Shown: positions 23,705 to 35,718 of the stretch, one piece after another
Layout of the letters: each line of letters starts with the position of its first letter
Position numbering within the stretch: the first letter of the stretch is position 1
Program-made: the position numbers and the translations under genes
From: Clitoria ternatea
Lineage: Eukaryota; Streptophyta; Magnoliopsida; Fabales; Fabaceae
Assembly (NCBI GenBank): GCA_037962975.1
Contig: CM075670.1
Span: forward strand, 153,144,501-153,208,500
Length of the DNA stretch: 64,000 nt
Reading direction: 5' to 3'
Notes under the pieces: model-generated
The model's database searches: none
Told to the model about the DNA's origin: nothing
Seen by the model: the letters and a program-made list of their open reading frames with translations, nothing else

Positions 23705-24919
23705 AAACACATCCCATGCGCCACAAGCGGATTCATCACACAACACAGAGTTCATATACATAACCTTTCACTCAACAATACATGCATCACATGCAATCGG
23801 TAATAGGCATTCTCAGAACTCAACATATTAGTCCAACACACATGCTTCTCATACAATCAGTATCATAGCTCAAATAGATGAATACAGCAACACATGCGTC
23901 CCATGCAATCGGTGTCAAGTAGTATCAAGATTCAATAAATTAATCCAACAACACAAGCATCTCATGCAATCGGTATTCAACAGTATCAGGACTCAGACAG
24001 CACATGCATTGGTGTAATATATTATCAGATTCACTACGTTAACATTTGATCACATGTAGTCAGCATTTTATATTCATAACAACTTACATGTCCCATAAAC
24101 CACACGATAATCATCATCAACAATTCAGCACACCCTTTCCATGCAATCATTCGACATTCTCAAGGCTATCAGCATGCATTTCAAGGACAAGACTAAACAT
24201 GCAACACTCAGCTCTCACTCATCATGCACCGGGTATTACACACTCCTCATGCAAGTACAACACACAAACAGAATACAGATGCAACAATCATCAATACCCA
24301 GAAACTGTTCATAACCCATGCATCTAAGATATAAGATACCCCCTACCAACTACGAAACTCTGAGAGACTCTTCTACTTGGATGTTGGTCCTCTGCCTCGC
24401 TGCTTCGCTCGATACCTCCACTCGTTCAGCCTCCTCTTGAACACTGTTGTCTTCCGTGATTGGCTCAGGAACAGGGCGGTTTCCCTTCGACGATCATCCT
24501 TTACTAGCAGGAGGGAGCTCCGACTCCCCTACAGCACCGTCATCGTGGCTTCCAGAAGTAGAAAATGGAGACAGAGAACAGAGAAGAAGAAGAAGGATGA
24601 GGAAGAAAAGAAGAAGGAAGAAGAAGAGAGAAGTCGCAGAGGGAAATCTGAAGGAATGAAAGGCAAAGAGACCCAACGACCAATTATATATGCATGCACG
24701 AAGGAAGGGAAAAGTGGGGTGGGAAAGCGTGAAGCAGCAGTCTGCTCATGTCACCCAGTCACCATCAGCAACAATCAATAATTAATCACACTTAATCAGC
24801 CATCATTTGATTAATTAAGTTAATAGTAATTAATAAATAATTTTCCACTTCTAAAATTATTATTTTAATGGCTTTATTTCACTCGGTAATTAATTTTTAA
24901 ATCGGGATGTTACAAACCA

Positions 24920-25561
24920 CACCTCACCATGCATGTGAAATTAAAGGATTAAAATTAGCAAATATTTCGATCAAGAGAAAGAGAGACACCAAGAGCTTTA
25001 AAACTTTACTTTAGGATCCCTAAAAGTGGTAGCATCAAGAGCAAATGGGAGATGGAGGCTTGGTGGATGGGGAATGATGTGATGATGGTGAGAAGATATA
25101 ATGGTGAAGTGGTGAAATAGTGAGCTGTTTAGGAAGTGTTATCTCTTGCACGAATGTTAAGATGAGTGATGGAGTATTTGAGCTTAATGTTGTTGGAAGA
25201 ATGGTGATGATTCACGTGAATGGAGAAAGAGAAGAAGAGGAAAAAGGCTATTGGATTATTATGACTTAGAGAAAAGAGAAAATTGAGAGAAGCAAGGTGT
25301 TATTTTTTTTAGAAAAGAAAGAATTTTGCATTGACTTCCCTTGGTGGCCAAGGAGTCCATGGCTAAAGAGAAAAGAGAGGAGAGGTGTCAAGCTCTCATC
25401 ATACATGTCCAAGTGTCAAACTTAGCCATTAGAGTGTGAGGGAAGAAGTTGCCAAGGGAGAGGCAAGTGTCCGTGGCATGTTGCCACAAGATTGGTTCAA
25501 TTTCATGCAAAGTTGAGGTGTCAACACCAGGTCTAGCAACTTGTTCAAGTTTTTAGAGGGT
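24920..25561 (-). other. Unclassified repeat-like DNA, perhaps an old minus-strand LTR
   Basis: Read on the minus strand it has TGTTGACACC at 25526, a pyrimidine-rich stretch, CACGTG near 25212, and no ORF. It could be the 5' part of an LTR, but I found no matching end, so this is a guess. Confidence 0.3.
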
Positions 25562-25886
25562 TGATAGCCAACTGCAAGCGCACAGGGTATTGAGGTAATA
25601 AAAAGATATCATTCCCACAGAGATTGTGCCCTAGTACTAGTTATAATGGTTATTCAATTATCTAGTGGAATTTGATTCAAATGAATTACCAAAACGATGA
25701 TGAACAGTAAATTAGAAAATAGTAAATTCAACGTCTTTTGTAGAAGAAAATCATAGCAAGTTTGGGAAATTGAATCAAAGGTAAATCTTGGGGTATTAAG
25801 GGTTCATATGCTACTAACAAAATTAAAGGTTACTCGCCTATCCAATTATATGATTTTGTTCCTAAGGCAGATTCCCCTAAGTTAAT
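25562..25886 (-). repeat. 3' end of the LTR of element F (distal piece, split by E)
   Basis: Read on the minus strand it ends ...GTGCGCTTGCAGTTGGCTATCA, like the GTGCGCTTGCGGGCCCTGTCA end of element E. It joins 48428-49479 once element E and one TTAAT are removed, giving an LTR of about 1.37 kb. TTAAT at 25882-25886 is the left target duplication of E. Confidence 0.78.
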
Positions 25887-26632
25887 TGATAAGTGTTCTA
25901 AAACACTATTTTTCACTATTTAATTTGTTTAAAATAAAAAGTTTATGGTATCATTTTTCCCGAATTTCATGGTTTCTGTTTTCTTTTCATTGTTTTGTTC
26001 AAGTATTGTATTTTGTATGAATTAATTTTAAATGGAACGTTTAAAAAGTATATTTTTTTAGAATTGGAAAATTATGATGGATTAGTGCTAAAATATAGTA
26101 CTTACAAAATTTTCAAGAACTTAAATCATGATTCCATTTCTATAAAAATTAATTTTTGAATATTCTATTTCAATTAATTAGAATTATTGTTTCTCTTAAA
26201 TGTAGAATAAAATTAATCTGATCATTTTCCCCTTAACATTTCATGCCAATATGCTTGTTGATTTCCTATGAATCAATGTGAAAAGCTTGTTGTTGTGCCA
26301 AAATAAAATTCACGTTAATTTGCAAAATGGTGCAGCTGTATTATGTCTCCCCTTCCACTCTCTAATTAACGTGAAATGCTCTCTAAAAAAAAGCAAAGTC
26401 CATGTGTTAAATTTTATATTAAAATCCTTCATCTATTCTTCCACCATTTCTCATGTTAAAGGCAAAGTGTTGAATTTTTAATGAAGCAAATGAACCCTTA
26501 TTTTTACTATGCCTTTCACATAAATACATAGCTGAATGGTATCATAAATTAATCAATTTTCATTCCCTCTTGCAGTAAAAATTCATGTTAAAGGCAAAGG
26601 GACATGGTGCAGAATTTTTCACATAGAAATCT

Positions 26633-26653
26633 AATTTTGACTTAGTCAAAATT
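26633..26653. promoter_or_regulatory. Inverted W-box-like palindrome in E 5' LTR
   Basis: AATTTTGAC and GTCAAAATT flank TTA, a perfect 9-bp inverted repeat holding two TTGAC cores. It is about 613 bp upstream of the TATA box. The 3' LTR copy (about 46787-46806) is degraded in the left arm. Confidence 0.6.
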
Positions 26654-27265
26654 GGATTTAAATTGGTTCCAAGGTGCAAAGCCATCCTGAAAGGGTCCCA
26701 TTGCTTCAATTTTAACAAAGTCAACAATTGCCTTCCATTCCCACTTAAGCCTTTCACGTGAAAAGCTAAAGAAAAAGGGGTCTCTTTTGCTTAATTCTTT
26801 AGGCCACAAAGCTGTCCATTCTCTCTATGTCACGTTGAAATACTCACCAAAGGGGACCCATATGCATATTCTTTTCAGCCAAAGCCTTCATCTCTCAATT
26901 AATTTTCATTCAAAGCCTTTGTCCATTATTCCAATTATTCTCACGGTAATGCATAAGAAAAAGTCACCATCATTTGTTTTTTTTCCTTTGCATAGTCAAC
27001 TAAGCATTCCATCATAATATTTTGTTTCACCTGACCAGATTCATGTGAAAAGGCCTGCATATGCACCATATTTTATTTGAAACCAAAGCTTTTATTTTCT
27101 TAATTAATTTCCACAGCCAATTTATGCTCCATTCAACAAAATTCCACTTCCATTTGTCTAGCAAATAACCACGAAAATGAATGGAGAAGCTGGCCACTTA
27201 AAATTGTAAGGCAACCGCCAAGCCAAGTGCCACAGTTTTAAGGAAAAGAATTGGAGAAAATCAAC

Positions 27266-27273
27266 TATAAAAG
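27266..27273 (+). promoter_or_regulatory. TATA box of element E 5' LTR
   Basis: TATAAAAG, with the 3' LTR copy at 47419-47426. An AG-rich leader (GCAGAGAAGCG...) starts about 25 bases later, a plausible transcript start. Confidence 0.65.
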
Positions 27274-28282
27274 CAAGCCTTTAGGGAGCAGAGAAGCGTT
27301 CAGCAGAGAGGATAGCAGAGGGCAAGAGAAATTCATTTCCTTGTTTATTTTCTTGTTATTACTTTGTATAAGAATTGAGAAAGTTATGAAATTGAGTGTT
27401 CTAATTTGTATACGGTGGGAAAATACTGTAAATACAACAAGAAATTCCAGTGGTGAAATTATTTGGCTTTTTTGGAGAAACCCGTAAGTCATTATTTTTA
27501 CCATGTGTTGTATGTTCTATTTTTCTTCATTTATGTATATGAATTTTAATCACATCATGAGTAACTAAATTAATTATCTTGGGATGAAGGGGGTGTGATA
27601 ATATTTTATGTTAATATTGTTTTGACTTTGAATTAAATAAATTTCAGTTTTCCATTTAGTTCAAATTATGCTCAATGCTCTTAGTAATTCCTAACAAGAA
27701 CCTAAGTGATAAAATTGTATACTTGCGGGTATATTAGTAAGTTTAAGTAATTAATAGAATCGAGAGATTTATTGTTACTAGAAAGCTTTTGAACTAAACC
27801 TAAGGTTTTGAAATACTTTTTGTGACCTTGGTAAAACCGTGAAAGTAATCAAAACTCTTTTGAGGAATAAAAAGGGATTTTCATAAAATAGTAAAGGGCC
27901 TATCTTAGGGATTGAACGCGTTTCTCCGTACGTTAGGTACATTAATAGGATTTCGAGAGGAACATATTAATTAGCTTAGGGAAAATCTGCCTTGGAAAAC
28001 TTAATTTGATTCTTATTTATGGAACGTCAATTCATTAACATAAAATAGAGTCTTGATCCCTCGAAATCCCAAGATACTCTCAACTCTGATTTTTAAGTAT
28101 CAAGTAAATTCTGTTTCTGTGTAAACTTTATTTTGTGTTCTATTTTACAAAAACATAAAAAATCACACTATGTGGATAATTAAATTTCGTTATGCTGGTA
28201 CTTTGAAAACAGTCCCTGTGGATACAATAATCTTTTATATCACGCGACATAACCCGTTCGCTTACGGGCCTTGTCAAGTTTT

Positions 28283-28300
28283 TGGCGCCGTTGCTGGGGA
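28283..28300 (+). other. Primer binding site of element E
   Basis: TGGCGCCGTTGCTGGGGA lies six bases after the LTR end. This is the PBS type common in Athila and related plant elements, usually assigned to tRNA-Asp. The 28301-28687 leader is T-rich and its Phe/Tyr-rich ORF is low complexity. Confidence 0.85.
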
Positions 28301-28687
28301 CTGTGTCCCTCAAATATCGGTAATATTGAAATTCAATTAGATCATACTTGATTATATTCTTTTTATTTTGTTTTATTTTAGTTGTTTTGTTTGTTTCTTT
28401 TTCTGTATATTTATTTTAATATTTTTCTGTATTTTTATTACTTATTTTATTCTGTTTGTTATTTTGTATTTTGTTCTTTATTCTGTGTATCTGTTCTTGT
28501 TTTATTTATTCTGTGTATCTGTTGTTGTTTTATTTTTGTGACTATTTGTTTTATTTGTCATTTATTTTTTTTTATGCGACAAAGCCGTATTGTCGATCTA
28601 AACTTAGGATTTGACCCTGAGATAGAACGTACCCTTAGAGCTTTGAGAAAACAACAAAAACATCAAAAATAAGAAAAAGAAAAACAA

Positions 28688-29181
28688 ATGGCAGACCAAA
28701 ACAGAGCCTTAAGAGATTTTGCTGCTCCAAGTACAAATGGAAGAGGGTCTAGCATCCTTAGACCCACAGTAGAGGCCAATAATTTTGAATTAAAGCCTTC
28801 ACTACTCTTTATGGTTTAGCAGAACCAATTTGGAGGATTACCCTCTGAAGATCCAAATCTTCAACTTCAAATCTTTCTTGAATACTGTGACACCCTGAAA
28901 ATGAACGGAGCCACCAATGATTCGCTTGAGACTAATCCTTTTCTCCTTAAGAGATAAAGTGAGAGCGTGGTTATACTCTCTTCCTGAAGGATCTATCACA
29001 ACTTGGGAACAACTATCCAATGCTTTCATCAATAAGTGGTACCCAAGAAATAAAACTGATTTGTTAAGAAAACAAATAATTAATTTTGCACAAAAAGATG
29101 ATGAATCCTTATATGAAGCCTGGGAAAGATACAAGGAGTTGCTGAGAGAATATCCTCACCATGGGATAGAAAGGTGATTGA
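28688..29181 (+). pseudogene. gag: Element E gag, N-terminal part
   Basis: The ATG at 28688 starts MADQNRALRDFAAPS, an Athila-type gag start. Athila capsid motifs follow: GGLPSEDP, LRDKVRAWLYSLPEGSITTW, ESLYEAWERYKELL. Defects are a TAG after LLFMV, a frameshift near 28915 and TGA at 29175-29177 next to the insertion point. Element D interrupts it after 29181, and the same frame resumes at 40121 after the ATTGA duplication. Confidence 0.88.
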
Positions 29182-29415
29182 TGTAACACCTTATTGTTTG
29201 TAACTAATAATTCCAAAAATATGAGAAAATTTTTCACAAAAGCAGTCACGTATTATTCGATATAGAAGGAAGCAGGCAAGGGAAATAAAAACACTCATAC
29301 GCATATGGCAATGACGGAAAGGCTAAGACTGGAACCGGTTCGTGGGTTTAGTGTAACAGACCAGCGCCAGGGCGGATTACGTAATATCATTGGCTCACTC
29401 AGACGGGGTCTGATA

Positions 29416-30175
29416 CCGCCTAGGCGGGGTGTGATAATGCAACAGCGGATGGAGGGAAATTCTAAAGGAGAAACTCTTCCACGAGTAACACTAGTTCGTT
29501 CAGTAGGAAGTGATTACACCGCCGTCCAGTTCAGCAAGGCACAACAACGCCTGGACGGGCTACATCACAACGTCCACTCACTCAGGCGATGTCCAACACC
29601 GCCCAGCGAGACATAATAAGGCGACAACGGAGGAGGAAGGTACATAGGCGGAGTCTCACGTTGATATCTGCTTGCTTCAGCATGGTTCCACGCGCTTGGG
29701 CGAACCGTCCTAGTTACTTGGGTGAGGTATGACACCGCATAAGCGAGGTCAGCACGACGCCCCACAAACACAAGGTAATTTCTCAATCGGACTTTACATC
29801 TTTCACTCGGATTATCAATGCCTTACACTTAGGATCCAATCCACCCTAAACCACTAATTGAACTCCTCTCTCTCGGTTTTTAACTTCAAAATTTGGACGT
29901 CACAGTGTACATATGCGGTAGTAGGTTGTGGAGGAAGGAGGAGCCTAAACTTATTCCGCCCAACTCAGCTAATTATGACAACGCCTGGGCGGACTCGACC
30001 ACAACATTCGAGCCGGGGTCAACACCATTGTCGGGGTCGCACTAGCGCCACAACGGATAGGAAGGATAATGGGCGGTATCTCACTCTGATAATTACTCGC
30101 TTCAGCGCGAGTCCTCACGCTTGGGCGAATTGCCCCCATGCTTCGGGCGGGGTACGACTCCGCCCAAACGTATCC
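29416..30175 (-). repeat. GCYYRRGC palindrome cluster in D 3' LTR
   Basis: Examples: CCGCCTAGGCGG (29416-29427, a perfect palindrome), CGCTTGGGCG (29693-29702), CGCATAAGCG near 29736 (CGCCTAAGCG in the other LTR), CGCCTGGGCGG near 29982, CGCTTCAGCGCG near 30090, CGCTTGGGCGAA near 30118. The right LTR has the same set about 7.84 kb away. It sits in the last kilobase of the LTR. Confidence 0.78.
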
Positions 30176-31059
30176 GACATAAGTCTTCCTAGAGACAATT
30201 CATAATTCACTCAGACTTGGCTATAGCCTGTTAAATCATGCTATCCCTGCGTATCCATTAAAGCACAAGTATGAAACAAGGTAGCACATAGCATGTGGCG
30301 CACGAAACCACACATCCATATATATATAAAAGAGCGTATGTCAACATTTACAACACAAAATCGGGTTTCTCCTTGTCCATAAGGTTCTATTTATCCCAAA
30401 ACACTAACATCCGACATGAACCAGTCAGGGCTTAATCTAACATCGCATTAATTAAGCCTTCCAAATGCATCAGCACTTCGCTCAGCGTTCCAGCTCTGCT
30501 TCTGATCCTCATCTCGAGAGACATTCACTGAAAAATGGCCACTGCAGGGGTGAGCATCTTAGATTTTAAATGATAGATACCGACTCAGGTTATCTGCCAA
30601 TTACACAACAATACATATACGTACAACACGATTAAGATCAGGACAACATCCATCGGTCAAGACATATATGAGTAACTCTTACCGTTCTATATTTACCGGT
30701 CGTCACTCGACTGTAGTCATAGCATTTTCAATGACACGGATACGCTTGCATGCATATATATGTATACGTATATTCATGAAACAGTTTTCATTCAGCATCT
30801 AGGGTACGTACACACGGAATGGATTACTTGGCATACATGTTCAGTATACTCATACACGATATCAAATGCATAATTAAATTTCAGTCAATAACACATGCAC
30901 AGAGCATGCACTCAGTCCTACGCATTTACCCATTCACTTCCCACTCGGCATACTTAACCAATTTCAACAACATTAACAGTAATAGTAATATTAACAATGA
31001 TAAGCACAGAAGGTTTCACTTGGTTCCGCATCGCGTGTATCGGTCAGACGTTGCAACGT

Positions 31060-31313
31060 AGGCATCTCAGCCTTTTTATACATAGCTCTCAGCTATCAGA
31101 TCAGCTCCCAGCTGCTTGGCCGTTTTACAGGTACCCAACCGTTTGTCCACAGGTGACACCAACGCTCTCAGCGCCAACGGCGGTGTTCACAGACAGCCCG
31201 AGTCCACTCAAGGGCTACCCCGAGTCCCACTCAAGGATTTTACAGCGTCCCACGCTGGATGACCGAAGGTAGTGTCTCACACTACGTGCTCCCAGCACAA
31301 CGCATCCCATGCG
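31060..31313 (-). repeat. Mid-LTR mini-hairpin array of D (3' LTR copy)
   Basis: On the plus strand: ATAGCT-CTC-AGCTAT (31082-31096), CAGCT-CCC-AGCTG (31102-31114), CGCT-CTC-AGCG (31163-31173), GAGT-CCC-ACTC (31222-31232), AGCGT-CCC-ACGCT (31244-31256), TAGTGT-CTC-ACACTA (31270-31284), GTGCT-CCC-AGCAC (31286-31298), CGCAT-CCC-ATGCG (31301-31313). Eight distinct stems share one loop. CATGCAATCRGT follows at 31383, 31428, 31485 and 31574. Confidence 0.9.
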
Positions 31314-32275
31314 CCACACGCGGATTCGACGCACAACATTTATTTCACGCATGCATTCTGGCATTCAAGCACACACACACACCATGCAATCAGTAGTACA
31401 CATTATCCGGACTCAATATATAGCTTCCATGCAATCAGTTATCATTCCATATTCAGACATCCACAACATTTCGTTCGATCAAGACATGCAATCAGTTTAC
31501 AGCTTCATTCAACGCATGCATCATTCTAAAAAATCACAAGTTTGCTCAGGCATTTCAATTCATCCCATCCTAACATGCAATCGGTGTAAGACAGCGTCAG
31601 AATCTGTTTAAAGCAGGCATTTCCTATACACAACAATTTATTAAAGCATTCATATTGATACAACCCGACATGCAATGTGAGATCCTGCAGCACATACCTG
31701 TATGAAAGGTGCTAACATGCAACACTCATTTCTCACTCGTCATGCAACTGAACTATACACACCCACATGCAACGCAATACACCATCAGAGCACGGATATA
31801 GCAAGCATCAGCACTTGAAACCTGTTCATAACCCATGCATTTAAGATAGAAGATACTCCCCCTACCAATTACGAAACTCCGAGGGATTTCTTCCTGCTTG
31901 GGTGGTGGTTCTCCTCTCTTCTGCTTCACTCGGCGATCGTCCTCTCTCGTGTGGGGAGTTCCACTCCACTGTAGCACCGTCGCCTTGGTTCTCGAAGCAG
32001 GGGATGGACTGGAGGGCGGAGAAGGCAAGAGAGAAAACAAGAGGAATGAAGAAGGGAGTTCGTGGAATTCCCTGTGTGAAGGGCATGGCCTCGCCTGTAT
32101 AAGTACCCGCGTGGAGAACAGGATGGTGGGATGGGGAAACGCGATAATCCTGCCCATGCCACCATGCTTCCAAGTTAATTATCCTATTACTTCTTAGTTA
32201 ATTAAATTAAGGGAGGTGTTGACTTGTTGACTTGTTATTTAACTCGGTTGCTTTAATTAAAATGGGGATGTTACA

Positions 32276-32290
32276 GTTCTCCCCCACTTG
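32276..32290 (-). other. Polypurine tract of element D
   Basis: The minus strand reads CAAGTGGGGGAGAAC directly before the 3' LTR. The 32291-32352 gap to the pol end is untranslated. Confidence 0.88.
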
Positions 32291-32352
32291 AAAAGAATTT
32301 CGTCCCCGAAATTCAGTTGGTAATTCATGTGAAGCTTTAGTCGGTAACTCAC

Positions 32353-35300
32353 CTAAATGAACAACTCGGGGTACTGCTGTTTTATGGCATCTTCGCGTTC
32401 CCACGTGCAGGAGGTGGTCTTACCTTGCTGCCACTCCACCTTCACTAGTCTCACGTTTTTGTTTCTCAAGCGTTTTACCGATCGGTCCACGATTCCAATC
32501 GGTGTAGCCACAGTGGTCAGGTCTTCTTTGATCTCTACTTCATCGTCAGGCATCGGGTGGCTGGGGTCATGTAAATACTTTCTTAGTTGGGACACATGAA
32601 ATACGTCGTGCAATCGGGACAAGTGGGTTGGTAATGCGATGCGGTATGCCACGGGGCCGACTCGTTCTAACACCTCATAAGGTCCAATGTATCGAGGGCT
32701 TAACTTTCTACTTTTTAAGGCTCGTCCGACTCCCTTACTCGGAGAAGTTCTCAAAAACACTCGGTCTCCGACTGAAAATTCCAATGGTTTGGTACGCTTG
32801 TCATGGTAGCTCTTTTGCCTGTCTTATGATGCTTTCATCCTTTCCTGTATCACTCGGATCTGCTCTGTGGTTTGCTTCACGATGTCTGGTCCCAATAGTA
32901 GACTTTCACCCGTTTCCGACCAGCAGAGTGGGGTTCGGCATCTGCGTCCATACAATGCCTCGTAGGGTGCCATGCCAATGCTGTGATGATGGCTGTTGTT
33001 GTACGTAAACTCGATCAAGGGAAGGTACTGCTCCCAGTCTCCACTGTGCTCTAACACACACGCTCTTAATAAGTCTTCTAGACTCTGAATTGTTCGCTCG
33101 GATTGTCCATCCGATTGGGGGTGGTAGGCAGAACTAAGCCAAAGCTTCGTCCCCAATTCTTGATGCATGCTAGTCCAAAACCGGGACGTAAACCTAGGGT
33201 CCCTATCTGATACGATAGAAGTAGGTATGCCATGCAGTCGGATAACTTCTTGAATGTAGATCCGAGCCAACTTATGCAATGGGTACTTCATATTTATAGG
33301 TAAGAAGTGTGCACTCTTCGTCAGTCGGTCGACAATGACCCAAATTGCATCATGGCCCGCTCGGTTTTTGGGTAATCCCATGATGAAATCTATTGCAATC
33401 GAGTCCCATTTCCACACGGGGATCTCTAGGGGTTGCATTGCACCGTACGGTTTTTGGTGCTCTACCTTCGATTTCTAACATGTGATACACCGGGCCACGT
33501 ATTCCGCCACATCCTTCTTTAGTCCGGGCCACCAGAACTGCCTCCTCAAGTCGTGGTACATTTTCGTGGTTCCTGGGTGAATGCTGAGTAAGCTTTTGTG
33601 GGCTTCGTCAAGCACCATTCTTCTCAATCTTCCTCCACTCGGTATGTATATTCTGTCTCTCACCCGGAAGATCCCATCTGACCCCTCGGCCAAGGATAAA
33701 TCCTTTCCTTTGGCCTGAATTTCCTTCATTTCAGCTAGGTAAGAGTCCGCCTGTTGCTGCTCGTACACGGATTTTAAGAATTCATTGGCAATCCTCAACG
33801 TACCGATTGTCATTTTCTGAGAGGAGGGGGTGTTGACATACAAGTTCATGTCTCGGAACCGCTCCAACAACTCTACTTCTTTCGCCATCATTGCTGCCAT
33901 GTGGAGGGATTTCCGACTCAATGCGTCGGCCACGACGTTTGCCTTACCTGCATGGTATTTTAACTCGAAATCGTAGTCCTTTAAAAACTCAATCCATCTT
34001 CTCTGCCTCATGTTCAGCTCCTTTTGGTCGAATAGGTATTTGAGGCTCTTATGATCGCTGTACACTTCAAATTTGGACCCGTACAAGTAATGCCTCCAGA
34101 TTTTCAATGCAAAAACCACTGCTGCCAGCTCCAAGTCATGAGTCGGGTAATGCTGCTCGTGAGGTCTCAATTGTCGAGAGGCATATGCTATCACTCGGTC
34201 TTTCTGCATGAGTACACACCCTAATCCGAGTCCTGACGCGTCACAATAGACCACGAAGCTCTCTTGTAACTCGGGTAATGCCAACACCGGAGCAGTCGTC
34301 AACTTATTCTTCAGCTCTCGGAAGCTGTGCTCACACTCGGGACTCCACACGAAAGGAACGTTTTTCCGAGTCAATTTAGTCAGTGGTAATGCCAGTTTAG
34401 AAAAACCTTCGATGAACCTCCTATAGTAACCTGCCAAGCCCATAAAACTTCTTATTTCCGAGACCGACCTGGGCCTCTCCCATGCTATTACAGCAGCTAT
34501 CTTCGCAGGATCCACCGAGACGCCTCGCTCGGAAATCACATGCCCGAGGAAATGGATCTCATCCATCCAGAATTCACACTTCAAAAGCTTTGCAAACAAT
34601 TGTTTCTCCTTCAACACTTGGAGTACCGCTCGAAGATGTCCCTCATGCTCCTCAGACGTCTTAGAATAAACTAGGATGTCATCAATGAAAACAACAACAA
34701 ACCGATCTAAGAAGGAGTGGAATATGCTGTTCATGTAATTCATGAAAACAGCAGGGGCGTTGGTCACACTGAACGGCATCACTACATACTCGTAGTGACC
34801 ATACCGAGTCCTAAAGGCAGTCTTAGGAATGTCCGAGTCCTTCACTCGGATTTGGTGATATCCCGATCGTAGATCGATTTTTGAGAAGACTGAGGCTCTA
34901 CGCAGCTGGTCAATTAAATCATCAATTCTGGGCAGTGGGTACCGATTCTTGATTGTGAGTTTGTTTAGCTGTCGGTAATCTATACAAAGTCTCATGCTGC
35001 CATCCTTCTTCTTAACAAGTAGTACGGGTGCGCCCCATGGTGATACGCTCGGTCTAATGAACTGCTTTTCGAGTAACTCATCCACTTGTTTCTTCAACTC
35101 AGCCAATTCAGTTGAGGACATTCTATAGGGTGCGCTGGAGACCGGCTCGGCTCCAGGGATCAAGTCTATAGAGAATTCAACTTCTCTATTGGGAGGCACA
35201 CTCGGAACGTCTTCAGGGAACACTTCTGGGAATTCGCAGACAATCGGGATTTCATTCACTCAGATTTTACTCTCACCCTCGGTTAGACAAAGCATCATAA

Positions 35301-35718
35301 ACAATTGGGTCATACCTGGTGCCGTGTCATTCTCAGTGGGCTATCTCGGAAAAACTATCTCTCGGCTTCTACAATCTACTAATACCTTATTGGCTGAAAG
35401 CCAATCTATTCCGAGCACGATGTCAAGACCCTTCAAGGGCATGCAAATCAGATCGAAGGTGAAACTCCGATCATACAACACAAACACTACGTCTTTACAC
35501 ATTGACGATGTGAACACATTAGTGCCAGTCGGGCTGGTCACTTCCAAGATCCGATCCATAGATACAGTCGGTAATTTCAGATGCTCTACACACTCGTCAG
35601 CTATAAAAGAATGGGTGGCTCCCGAATCAAAAACAACATTAAGCGTATTCATTCCAAGTGAGCACTTACATTGTACTAGGTCGCTTGCTGGTGCAACATC
35701 CTCAGCGTTGATGGTGTA
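32353..35718 (-). pseudogene. pol: Element D pol: protease, RT, RNase H, integrase, stop-broken
   Basis: Minus strand, same frame as gag throughout. Order: protease (DSGATHSF near 35625), RT (about 35160-34650) with FIDD near 34680, RNase H (about 34270-33910), integrase HHCC (HKSLLSIHPG...CITC) and DDE core (IAIDFIMG, SDRDPRF, GQSERT), and a C-terminal chromodomain-like segment ending YPELFI at 32353. Four premature stops interrupt it: TAG 35341-35343, TGA 35260-35262, TAG 33475-33477, TAA 32824-32826. There is no frameshift. Each stop fits C-to-T from a Gln or Arg codon, judging by the aligned residues in element A. The gag/protease border given is approximate. Confidence 0.92.

Larger units (their letters stand above)
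22250..24914 (-). mobile_element. Element C: solo LTR related to B and D
   Basis: The sequence runs from TATAACACCC (the expected TG mutated to TA) to GGGATGTTACA and is 2665 bp. It is flanked by a perfect 5-bp direct repeat AACCA (22245-22249 and 24915-24919). No internal region, PBS or purine tract is attached, so it is a solo LTR left by LTR-LTR recombination. Minus orientation is inferred from similarity to B and D. A TATA-like ATATATAATTGG (minus strand, about 24680-24691) precedes a pyrimidine-rich leader (minus strand of about 24565-24660). Confidence 0.92.
25887..28276 (+). repeat. 5' LTR of element E
   Basis: 2390 bp, starts TGATAAGTG and ends TGTCA. It has an inverted W-box-like palindrome (26633-26653), a G-box in TTTCACGTGAAAA (near 26753) and a TATA box (27266-27273) followed by an AGAG-rich leader. 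It differs from the 3' copy more often than the two LTRs of D differ, consistent with E being the host of D. Confidence 0.93.
29182..32275 (-). repeat. 3' LTR of element D
   Basis: Runs TGTAACACC to GGGATGTTACA on the plus strand, 3094 bp. In sense order from 32275: TATA-like ACTTATACAGG (minus, near 32088-32098), a pyrimidine-rich leader, hairpin array (31060-31313), and palindrome cluster (about 29416-30175). The minus- and plus-strand ORFs within it are shadows. Confidence 0.94.

Noticed and set aside
24920..25561. Host gene promoter and 5' UTR on the minus strand
   Set aside because: The pyrimidine tract and CACGTG look promoter-like, but no ORF or splice structure follows and the place is embedded in repeats.
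28382..28672. ORF rich in Phe, Tyr, Leu and Cys that looks like membrane segments
   Set aside because: T-rich untranslated leader of element E between PBS and gag; composition alone explains it.
31383..31585. Regularly spaced short repeats resembling a CRISPR array
   Set aside because: Repeats are only 12 bp, spacing is uneven, they sit in plant LTRs and no cas genes exist.
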